A stretch of 64,000 nt of DNA from Patiria miniata (Eukaryota; Echinodermata; Asteroidea; Valvatida; Asterinidae). Shown piece after piece: positions 61,601-64,000 of this stretch. The position numbers and the translations under genes were made by a program. Location: NCBI RefSeq assembly GCF_015706575.1, contig NW_024037069.1, positions 36,539,315 to 36,603,314 on the forward strand, in the 5' to 3' direction. The notes under the pieces were generated by a model. The model was not told where the DNA came from. It made no database searches and saw only the letters and a program-made list of their open reading frames with translations. Positions within the stretch are counted from its first letter, which is position 1. Every line of letters begins with the position of its first letter.

Positions 61601-63871
61601 AACTCGTCCCGGATATGAATTGAGATGGACACTGTGTAAGCTGAGATTTATTGCTGAACAAAGCCTCAAAACTTAATTCCCTGTTTTTCTGCTCATCAGA
61701 TTCAAAGAAATAAAGATGCACAAGATAATCCGGGAGATTATCTTTTATCTCATCTTCCTCAACGTCACCATGCTCATCTGCTTCGGAGACCGGGACCCTA
61801 ACGTCTACTACGTCAACAAATCTATGACGGACATGTTCGTCAAGGCTTCGTACAACGGCCGCTTACTGTTCACTAAGGTGGATCGCATTTATTTCACAAA
61901 GCCTTGCGATTAAGAAAATTAACAGTATATTTTCCCAGAGAGAATTATTTTTCTCGAGTGACCAACTAGGGAGTGCCAGTCACAACGTATTAATGAACAT
62001 TTGGAAGGGAGGGCCATGACATCTATACTTAGCTGAAATTTCGACAAATTAGTTTTTTAATAACCTGCTTCAGATATTAAACTGTTGTTCCTTAAATCGG
62101 CCCAAAAAAACCCGCAAGTGGTGTCTATTAACTTTAAAAGCGTTTCTCTTTTCGTTTGCGCAACTGTTTTGTGTTCTGTTTGTTTTAAGATTCGTGGACG
62201 TGATCATTTCTGGAACTACACGGAGAATGTTTTCCTTCCTTCCTTGTATTCGTACAACTGGTACAATGGTGACCCGGATGAAATTGGTCGCAGGGAGAAT
62301 TTCCTGGCCGATAATAACATGCATCTTATTGGGAGGGTCAGATTCCGACAGCTTCGAATCCAGAAAGGTAAGTTTGACCCTTTAGGAGCAAATTCAAGGA
62401 TGGCAGATTTTTTTCCGATCTGATGTGTTAATTTATATCTTGCATGTGCTTCTTTTTCTTCAAGACAAGCAGCTTTAAACCAGATCGTAAAGTGGCTATA
62501 CGAATAAAAAAAAATCTATAGGGGATGATTTTTTACGGGGGGCAAATTTGTGATCCTAAAAATGTCTCAAATAAATTGTACAAATTTTGCCTCAAAGGAG
62601 ATTTTAGACGATTTGTAGCAAATCAAGAAAATACCCTGCAGAAAACTGTAACAGATAATTTCTCGGGGGTTTTTACCACTGGACATCACCCACCGAAAAA
62701 TGACATAATTTACAGACCTACATTTGTGTATTTATCAAAGAGTCTGCTTTAAGAGTCTGCTTTTCACGGAACACATCACTATTTAACACACTTCTTACTT
62801 GGCACAATTTTCAGTTCCCGCCTCACTTAAAAGTTAATTGAAAGCAATTTTTTTAATTGTTGTGGAAAAAAAACAAATTTGCATACTGCTTGGGCAATAA
62901 CAAGTCGTTTTAGGGAGAAACAGACACATTATTATACACAAAACAATTAGCTGGATTTCTTTGATTGCGTCCGATGAGCGCAGATGCATGCGCAACTCCT
63001 GATGTGATGCAGACCACGATGAAATCGCACGACTGCCGAGCACCCTATAGTATCAGTAACGAAGATGCTACTAGCTATGACATCGGTTGGAAACCTCTCA
63101 ATGCATCAGGTTGGTCCAATTTGTGGCATTCTGGTCTCTTTATTTCTTAGAAATAACCTTTGCATTAAGGGCCAAAGATCCTCAAAATTAGAATTTCCCT
63201 GGACTGATGGCACATTTCATCCCGATGGCACTCAATACTGAACGCTGTTTATAACTTCTTGTGTGCGTTAAGCAAATCCTAGTCTCGGTCCAAAACCAAA
63301 TTTAGATATTTTTTTCAATTTAGCCGGTCCTGCCTGATCTCTTGCAAGTGAAATTTTTTCTGAAGGTAGGTTCGAAACCAATCTTAAAAATGTTCTTTGT
63401 GAACTCAATATTAAAAAAAAAAAATAGTATACATATTAACTCGCAAATCGATAGACTGCCAATTTGTGGCCAATAGTTTAGTTTGTATTAATTGCTGGTA
63501 TTGGCATTCCTGAGGTCACAGGTTTGAATCAACTCTTTGTTTTTGTCGCTATAAAAAACAAACATTGATTCATTATTCAAAGCTCTGCCAAACTATGCCG
63601 ACCGGTACGAAGCCTCATGGAAGTACAACCACTGGTACGACGTTTCCTCGTTCCCGTACAACGGAAAGCACGCCTTCTATAACGGTGGCGGCTACATCAT
63701 CGAACTCGGCGACAGCTTGGCGGAAAACCTACAGATCGTGGCCGACCTCCAGCGAGATATGTGGGTCGATCAACACACGAGGGCGGTCTTCATGGAGTTT
63801 GTGGTGTACAATGTGAACATCAACATGTACGCAACATCGTTTCTGCTGGTGGAGTTTCTACCCCAAGGAGG
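28643..63871 (+). CDS. Polycystin-1-family receptor/channel-like protein, 3' partial
   Basis: Thirty-seven exons chain across 35 kb to about 3,320 residues. The domain order is signal peptide, WSC, PKD repeats, REJ, GAIN/GPS, TM1, PLAT, TM2-TM6 and most of the extracellular polycystin (TOP) domain. The remaining helices and any coiled coil lie past the window edge. Known members (PKD1, PKD1L, sea-urchin REJ proteins) are large membrane proteins that pair with PKD2-type channels in cilia or, in sperm, take part in egg-coat signalling. Here the role is inferred only. GPS self-cleavage is expected at the HL/T bond in CFCNHLTMF. WSC and PKD modules favour a PKD1-like member; no LRR, C-type lectin or LDL-A module was found. 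Splice phases match at almost all junctions. Weak points are the exon 2 start, the donor of exon 14 (GTCTGA), a possible extra intron in exon 32, and an apparent one-base disruption in exon 37. Confidence 0.85.
29575..29723 (+). CDS. Polycystin exon 2: first half of WSC domain
   Basis: It encodes YLGCYREGIESREMN and LTPRNCAKLCQPNY, the standard opening of a WSC carbohydrate-binding domain. The end (CAG|GTACGT, phase 2) is firm. The start is uncertain: 29,575 keeps phase 0 with exon 1, whereas the AG at 29,601-29,602 gives a shorter exon in phase 1. Confidence 0.7.
29745..30060 (+). repeat. Intronic dispersed repeat, copy 1
   Basis: AAATGGCGGATGAATTCTT, CAAAAGGACGG, GAAACAAATAAAAGGACAA and AATATGTTGCAAAT recur in the same order at 31,985-32,235 in the next intron. 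The family is unknown. Confidence 0.55.
30405..30477 (-). repeat. tRNA-derived sequence, minus strand
   Basis: On the minus strand the word GATAGCTCAGTTGGTAAGAGC is a tRNA D-arm with box A, followed by CAGGTTTAAGCCCC as a degenerate T-arm. The acceptor halves pair with one mismatch (GGGCTGG against CCAGTCA). The anticodon loop comes out as 8 bases and the T stem has an A-C mismatch, so this is a tRNA pseudogene or SINE head rather than a working tRNA. Confidence 0.55.
30701..30900 (+). CDS. Polycystin exon 3: second half of WSC domain
   Basis: Starting in phase 2, it completes WSC with YAGLQLGQLCFCGDSYGNYG and CNLACPGDETKSCG followed by IYAV, giving the usual cysteine spacing. The donor is GTAAGT, phase 1. 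Confidence 0.88.
31420..31560. repeat. C-run element in intron 3
   Basis: Repeated TTGCCCCCCTCCCC-type words and a long C run near 31,531-31,550 lie next to a TTTTTGTAGCGAAATATAAA sequence. It is an AT-poor island in an AT-rich intron. Confidence 0.5.
31985..32235 (+). repeat. Intronic dispersed repeat, copy 2
   Basis: It parallels 29,745-30,060 in the same orientation (AAGATGGCGGATGGATTCTT, CCAAAAGGAGC, GGAAACAAATAAAAAGAC). Confidence 0.55.
33332..33476 (+). CDS. Polycystin exon 4: first PKD domain, part 1
   Basis: It contains VVVEFGDGYIESF and FSHRYL, the FGDG turn and H-x-Y strand of an Ig-like PKD domain. Acceptor TTTGTGCAG, donor GTGAGT, phases 1 to 2. Confidence 0.87.
33599..33901. 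mobile_element. GGCCNTATTCAC MITE, copy 1
   Basis: It runs from GGCCGTATTCACGAGTCGGCC to CCAACTCGTGAATAAGGCCC, with inverted ends. The body matches the copy at 49,180-49,486, for example TAGTCTGGCGCCATCCCATT and AAATAAGGCTGCATT. It is non-autonomous and lies in intron 4. Confidence 0.75.
34363..34595 (+). CDS. Polycystin exon 5: PKD-type ectodomain
   Basis: It continues the PKD domain as YPGLAHMEATVLDAAQLA, then a second sandwich with LQGEVFDCEFTTAGTGMRAS and FNLTLAG. Acceptor CACTCAG, donor GTTAGT. Phases 2 to 1. Confidence 0.85.
34750..34913 (+). CDS. Polycystin exon 6: ectodomain module, GC donor
   Basis: It encodes SVLMFGPNLDQTEQPTEPD and LVGWEFVAENPGLVTFM. The reading frame requires the donor ATG|GCAAGT, a GC-AG intron; the only nearby GT would give the wrong phase. 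The W-x-F...G...F pattern opens a beta-rich module completed in exon 7. Confidence 0.82.
34914..35520 (+). other. GC-AG intron 6
   Basis: The donor is GCAAGT and the acceptor TTTTCAG. Phase 0 at both sides joins LVTFM to VFRPHF. GC donors are a known minor class that keeps a strong match elsewhere in the site, as here. Confidence 0.75.
35521..36154 (+). CDS. Polycystin exon 7: large ectodomain exon
   Basis: Beginning VFRPHFINGLQFCYRTLSY, it shows ERFELQAGDLVGFQSPG, a GD-x-x-G-F turn found in beta-sandwich modules of animal ectodomains, then FRAVAVRPSRLHVRGMY leading into the next PKD-like domain. Cysteines are paired in number. Donor GTAAAA, phase 1. Confidence 0.87.
36623..36810 (+). CDS. 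Polycystin exon 8: PKD domain
   Basis: VEWNMGDGITYNTT and NGSYNITVRVLNHYN are the classic PKD core (W-x-M-G-D-G and Y-x-I-T-V-x-V-x-N). Acceptor TCTGAAG, donor GTAGGT. Phases 1 to 0. Confidence 0.87.
37040..37151 (+). CDS. Polycystin exon 9: PKD linker
   Basis: KLITVQERILGLNWTTLDLG starts the next PKD unit, ending VLNWTADNG. Acceptor CCCACAG, donor GTAATT, phases 0 to 1. Confidence 0.85.
37741..37893 (+). CDS. Polycystin exon 10: PKD-like domain
   Basis: It contains MQYVFEFDWNLGRPVTNFTF and ALQSFTIQLSTDG. Acceptor CAACCTCAG, donor GTAATA, phase 1 to 1, the usual phase for exchangeable extracellular modules. Confidence 0.85.
38968..42033 (+). CDS. Polycystin exon 11: giant PKD-array exon into REJ
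   Basis: This uninterrupted 3,066-base exon carries several PKD domains. Cores are visible at residues of the open frame near 170 (VDFGDGSNH), 375 (VSFGDGTSRLIYS with VSHVYAAIGEYQIYAEAWNG) and 594 (TWDFGETPG with YKYNDPGVYNVTLNASNP), plus degenerate ones (FDDGKPTVV). From about residue 769 the REJ module begins (SKPDCSFPKVSVNKPNLC). There are many N-glycosylation sites. Acceptor CCAACAG, donor GTAAGA, phases 1 to 1. The exon is about 15 times longer than its neighbours. Confidence 0.92.
42607..42769 (+). CDS. Polycystin exon 12: REJ module
   Basis: KLEYTTGEISFSTTSMYYN is followed by YELKVAVIKGDRVAEARQTL, the strand typical of REJ. Acceptor TTGGTAG, donor GTAAGA, phases 1 to 2. Confidence 0.87.
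43640..43741 (+). CDS. Polycystin exon 13: REJ module
   Basis: CKVNCKKKLNPSNRYTLES matches the REJ signature C-x(3)-C...NPS-x-R-x-x-L. Donor GTAAGT. Phases 2 to 2. Confidence 0.88.
43790..44450. repeat. CGATTTTGTCGC-bearing intronic repeat
   Basis: TGTGCGATTTTGTCGCAACG at about 43,794 and CGCACGATTTTGTCGCG at about 44,424 flank intermediate copies such as CACGATGATTTTGTGACAC. The motifs are in the same orientation, so this is not a simple inverted-end element. The family is unknown. Confidence 0.4.
44985..45169 (+). CDS. Polycystin exon 14: REJ module
   Basis: The frame reads WRIYSKSATGRWERRPKEEW, then ANFVIDPGFFQESTTYLLKL, as in REJ. A different frame is open here too, but it lacks family motifs and breaks phase. 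The acceptor follows a C16 run; the donor GTCTGA is poor. Phases 2 to 1. Confidence 0.8.
45199..45450 (+). mobile_element. tRNA-derived SINE in intron 14
   Basis: The head ATGGCGCAGTGGTTAGAGTTTGC carries box A, and GGCATTTGAATCCTGCTGC is a box-B relative. The body has TTCTTGGGCAAGCCACTTCACC and the tail GCGATGGACTGGCATCCCATCC. It has the same orientation as the gene. Confidence 0.8.
45987..46187 (+). CDS. Polycystin exon 15: REJ module
   Basis: NNRPHNGTCSIAPLEGEALT and FSISCEGWMDVPEDLPLSY match the R-P-x-x-G-x-C and C-x-G-W motifs of REJ. Acceptor TCTCAG, donor GTAAGA. Phases 1 to 1. Confidence 0.9.
46376..46506 (+). CDS. Polycystin exon 16: end of REJ
   Basis: NQGLPENDYVVRITIDVTDR then LGCFKTVDLQVK closes the REJ module. 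Acceptor AAATAAG, donor GTATTG, phases 1 to 0. Confidence 0.87.
47505..47673 (+). CDS. Polycystin exon 17: REJ-GAIN linker helices
   Basis: It encodes QLKTIESNMENLFADAKMG and NLVIAAADFLNTANN, a helical stretch as found in the alpha part of GAIN. Acceptor TGTGCAG, donor GTAGTA, phases 0 to 1. Confidence 0.86.
47871..48155 (+). mobile_element. tRNA-derived SINE in intron 17, copy 1
   Basis: GTGGCCCAATGGTTTGGGTT and GGGGTTCAAATCCAGCTGCTGG are the pol III boxes. The body GTCCTTGGGCAAGCCACTTC and tail GACTGGCATCCCATCCAGGG follow. Confidence 0.8.
48160..48440 (+). mobile_element. tRNA-derived SINE in intron 17, copy 2
   Basis: It lies immediately behind copy 1 in the same orientation: GGGGTTCGAAACCTGCTGCTGG, CTTGGGCAAGCCACTTTACC and AATGGCATCCCATC. 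A G run separates the two copies. Confidence 0.8.
48715..48752 (+). CDS. Polycystin exon 18: 38-base micro-exon
   Basis: It encodes DVVDPDASEERTK between ATGAGCAG and GTGAAT, phases 1 to 0. Size and phase fit exactly between exons 17 and 19. It is short, so somewhat less certain. Confidence 0.72.
48954..49079 (+). CDS. Polycystin exon 19: GAIN helices
   Basis: MRGNMAEMLSEAQVGTVEGV and QLSSAMAAVTKVPQEVSQNA form a helical GAIN stretch, as in polycystins. Acceptor TTGAGCAG, donor GTATGT, phases 0 to 0. Confidence 0.87.
49180..49486. mobile_element. GGGCCTTATTCAC MITE, copy 2
   Basis: The left end GGGCCTTATTCACAAGTCGG and the inverse right end GGGCCTTATTCACGAGTTGG match over 20 bases with two changes. 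The body is the same as at 33,599-33,901. Length 307. It has no coding capacity. A fragment of the neighbouring SINE tail (TGTTTATAAAAATACGTCG) lies just upstream. Confidence 0.8.
49578..49745 (+). mobile_element. tRNA-derived SINE, different head
   Basis: CGGTGGTCGAGTGGTTAAGC (box A) and TTGGATTCGAGTCCCACCC (box B) give a Ser/Leu-tRNA-like head. The tail TGTTTATAAAAAAAATACGTC also occurs at 49,141, in front of the MITE. Confidence 0.65.
49802..49922 (+). CDS. Polycystin exon 20: GAIN
   Basis: TRLLGSMEGYSKVLQNNSRS, then VEMLEAATAVCMEVVG. Acceptor AACGCAG, donor GTAAGA, phases 0 to 1. Confidence 0.86.
49975..50225 (+). repeat. GGCGGATCC element plus hairpin repeat in intron 20
   Basis: AGGCGGATCCGGGGGGCCCA and a C/A run are followed by the same GAAATTGCCTCAGATCGCAC and GAACCCCACGCC words as 770-1,300. 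The hairpin here is degraded (TCGGGGGGCCTTAACCGGGCCC). The open frame spanning it is a repeat shadow. Confidence 0.65.
50494..50549 (+). CDS. Polycystin exon 21: GAIN, short
   Basis: ENIVEATHSTGVEEAVDGS between CGTCTCAG and GTAAGT, phases 1 to 0. Confidence 0.82.
50779..50932 (+). CDS. Polycystin exon 22: GAIN
   Basis: GIDNMKKSEEVVDRLASAIS and VEVLSSKSTLILARSPVLW. The acceptor TCTTTCCAG is preceded by a run of Gs, unusual so near a splice site. Donor GTCAGT, phases 0 to 1. Confidence 0.85.
51000..51400. repeat. TGCCCTTTTT-bearing repeat in intron 22
   Basis: At least five GCCCTTTTT words are followed by ACCCCATATATTG, CAGCGCCCCCACCAACAGATGG and GTGCAAGTGCCCTTTT, matching 24,560-24,900 and 2,755-2,895. 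Confidence 0.65.
51467..51561 (+). CDS. Polycystin exon 23: GAIN
   Basis: TFSSGDGNNVQLPLYEDLFQ, then TDNYTAVTQK. Acceptor GCTTTCAG, donor GTAGGC, phases 1 to 0. Confidence 0.82.
51688..51905 (+). mobile_element. tRNA-derived SINE, 5'-truncated, intron 23
   Basis: Box B GGGTTCGAGTCCAGCCTGGG and CTGTGCCCTTGGGAAATGCACTT match the SINE at 21,225, including the AAATGGTTGAATGC-like tail part. The head is lost. Confidence 0.7.
52054..52306 (+). CDS. Polycystin exon 24: GAIN beta region
   Basis: FIMRDRNTKVFATGAQEVNS, MVVSLTLINDTDQSPLVVAN and PVGGKMVVHQIG form the beta-rich part of GAIN. Acceptor CTATTCAG, donor GTGGGT, phases 0 to 1. Confidence 0.88.
52521..52661. mobile_element. Tc1/mariner-like MITE with perfect 26-base inverted ends
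   Basis: TAGGGACTAGACGTTTTAGA at the left is matched exactly, inverted, at the right end; 26 bases agree including the TA at each border. TA duplication and an element of about 137 bases suggest a Tc1/mariner-type non-autonomous element in intron 24. It may have moved recently, given the perfect ends. Confidence 0.75.
53034..53159 (+). CDS. Polycystin exon 25: GAIN beta region
   Basis: VPSRNALSLEVRSLGTDDMQ and SSYDVILYVFLRQGG. Acceptor CGTTTAG, donor GTATTT, phases 1 to 1. Confidence 0.85.
53276..53785 (+). repeat. 11-bp minisatellite in intron 25
   Basis: About 45 units of the 11-mer TTGTGATTGAC, with variants such as TTATGATTGAC and TGTGACTGACC, fill most of the intron. Unit lengths slip at several points. 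The array ends about 80 bases before exon 26. Confidence 0.9.
53865..54015 (+). CDS. Polycystin exon 26: GAIN beta region
   Basis: EIHDLNCTLRQRVTVEEDYI, then STVLSNDSQTRCFFVSDQLD. Acceptor TTTTCTTTCAG, donor GTAAGG. Phases 1 to 2. Confidence 0.87.
54420..54630 (+). CDS. Polycystin exon 27: GAIN end and first part of GPS
   Basis: LGNGGLLSLQYGVNHEVSLS and YYALTSSLYTCLAIGDTQTQ, then WSTRGCE, the W-x-T-x-G-C motif opening the GPS. Acceptor TTTATTCAG, donor GTAAAC, phases 2 to 0. Confidence 0.9.
54850..56640. other. Intron 27 interior, AT-rich
   Basis: Most of this long intron shows no repeat family or RNA gene that I recognise. The open frame at 55,585-55,920 is low-complexity and lacks a domain. 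Confidence 0.6.
56667..56891 (+). CDS. Polycystin exon 28: GPS cleavage site and TM1
   Basis: TQCFCNHLTMFGGGL holds the conserved GPS cysteines and the HL/T scissile bond. VVFIFMICCLSLYLLVIIWA is the first membrane helix, with a basic stop-transfer sequence after it (ARKVDKRDIVK). Phases 0 to 0. Confidence 0.93.
56920..57130. repeat. C-run element in intron 28
   Basis: Runs of C are separated by short words, and the right edge GTTACGCCATTGAAC resembles the GTAGCCACTG border motif. It sits 30 bases after the exon 28 donor. Confidence 0.6.
57452..57539 (+). CDS. Polycystin exon 29: start of PLAT
   Basis: AGITPLPDNDPRDRFRYVIT then VYTGVKRNAG is the typical entry to PLAT after TM1. Acceptor TATTTTCCAG, donor GTAAGA, phases 0 to 1. 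Confidence 0.9.
57946..58235 (+). CDS. Polycystin exon 30: PLAT domain
   Basis: TTANVTILMSGDLDDSAPRV, FQTGGVDSFLLASPAPLGNL, HIRVWHDNRGKQPSWYLARI and FYFMADRWLAVEEDDG are classic PLAT strands. This domain faces the cytoplasm and binds lipid or protein partners. Acceptor GAACAG, donor GTGGGT, phases 1 to 0. Confidence 0.95.
58260..58320 (+). repeat. CCCCACCCC tract in intron 30
   Basis: A short C-rich imperfect repeat lies just after the exon 30 donor. Confidence 0.6.
58799..59041 (+). CDS. Polycystin exon 31: post-PLAT linker and TM2
   Basis: LSDSHLWFSIFTRPVKSKFT then RVQRATCCLSLLFCTMMANI is the conserved linker and second helix. Acceptor ATTTTCAG, donor GTTTAC (weak). Phases 0 to 0. Confidence 0.92.
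59404..60138 (+). CDS. Polycystin exon 32: TM3, cytoplasmic loop, TM4, TM5 start
   Basis: FTFGQVVIGVISSLMVLPIN with LIVVQLFRLSR is TM3. A serine-rich cytoplasmic loop follows, then LPWPLCCLAWLLVVASVAVA (TM4) and SMCFSLIQDIFFTQPFK leading into TM5. An AT-rich in-frame stretch at 59,632-59,757 with GT and AG ends may be a short retained intron. Acceptor CTCGTAG, donor GTAAGG, phases 0 to 0. Confidence 0.9.
60643..60884 (+). CDS. Polycystin exon 33: TM5 end and cytoplasmic loop
   Basis: VLLLALFFSLVIRDPEKEEN completes TM5. A charged loop with DDEEWLHDRMTMEELQDPAK follows. Acceptor TTCCCACAG, donor GTGACA. Phases 0 to 2. Confidence 0.92.
61700..61877 (+). CDS. Polycystin exon 34: TM6, start of polycystin domain
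   Basis: HKIIREIIFYLIFLNVTMLI is TM6, equivalent to S1 of the channel module. DPNVYYVNKSMTDMF starts the extracellular TOP domain. Acceptor CTCATCAG, donor GTGGAT. Phases 2 to 0. Confidence 0.93.
62190..62367 (+). CDS. Polycystin exon 35: TOP domain
   Basis: HFWNYTENVFLPSLYSYNWY, then ENFLADNNMHLIGRVRFRQL is the conserved first part of TOP. Acceptor GTTTTAAG, donor GTAAGT, phases 0 to 1. Confidence 0.94.
62984..63109 (+). CDS. Polycystin exon 36: TOP domain with cysteine pair
   Basis: The cysteines in DACATPD and HDCRAPYSISNEDATSYDIG correspond to the disulphide of polycystin TOP domains. Acceptor GAGCGCAG, donor GTTGGT, phases 1 to 1. Confidence 0.92.
63583..63871 (+). CDS. Polycystin exon 37: TOP domain, one-base disruption near the end
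   Basis: NHWYDVSSFPYNGKHAFYNG, LQRDMWVDQHTRAVFMEFVV and YNVNINMYATS are very typical TOP sequence. After TCG at 63,839 the expected continuation LLVEFLPQGG is open only if one of the four Ts at 63,840-63,843 is ignored; the frame as given reads SFSAGGVSTPR to the donor. Start phase 1. The gene continues past the window edge. Confidence 0.88.
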
Positions 63872-64000
63872 TGAAACGCAGATTTAAGAAATAAAAACCT
63901 GGGTTAATTCCTGCGAACCAGAAAGTTTTGGATTGCAAGATTGTGTTTAAAGGCTTGACCCGAATTGGTGGCCAATATCGCGAATGCTTTGCCAATGTAA
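63872..64000 (+). other. Start of intron 37, cut by window edge
   Basis: A GTGAAA donor follows exon 37, and no further exon begins before position 64,000. Confidence 0.6.

Overview
The window looks like nuclear DNA of an invertebrate deuterostome, most likely an echinoderm. The genes are split by many GT-AG introns. SINEs, MITE-like elements and long G or C homopolymers are abundant, and the two recognisable genes encode a PAN/fibrinogen-domain lectin and a WSC-PKD-REJ polycystin. The echinoderm assignment is an inference from gene families and repeat style, not from a species marker.

Layout. Positions 1-18,450 hold no gene that I can support. They form a mosaic of repeat blocks, many present in both orientations, including a nested imperfect palindrome of about 12 kb (roughly 3,570-15,960, centred near 9.0 kb). 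Positions 18,450-22,500 are mixed repeat and unique sequence with one possible orphan exon (18,672-18,848) and a tRNA-derived SINE. Positions 22,525-23,442 on the minus strand encode a secreted-lectin-type protein (PAN/apple plus fibrinogen C-terminal domain) in one exon. A threefold 36-bp repeat carrying CCAAT boxes lies upstream. Positions 24,060-28,640 are intergenic and include a 186-bp tandem array interrupted by a TTAA-flanked transposon.

From 28,643 to the right edge, one plus-strand gene fills the window: a polycystin-1-family protein. I could chain 37 exons, with matching intron phases at nearly every junction. They cover a signal peptide, a WSC domain, PKD domains, the REJ module, a GAIN/GPS autoproteolysis region, the first transmembrane helix, PLAT, helices 2-6 and the extracellular polycystin (TOP) domain. 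About 3,320 residues are visible. The channel-like C terminus lies beyond the window. One intron is GC-AG, one exon is over 3 kb long, and the last visible exon has an apparent one-base frame disruption.

The introns of the polycystin gene act as a trap for small mobile elements: tRNA-derived SINEs, a Tc1/mariner-like MITE, a pair of GGGCCTTATTCAC MITEs, an 11-bp minisatellite and G/C-run elements. The two genes are not obviously linked in function. I found no CRISPR array, rRNA or bacterial-type feature.
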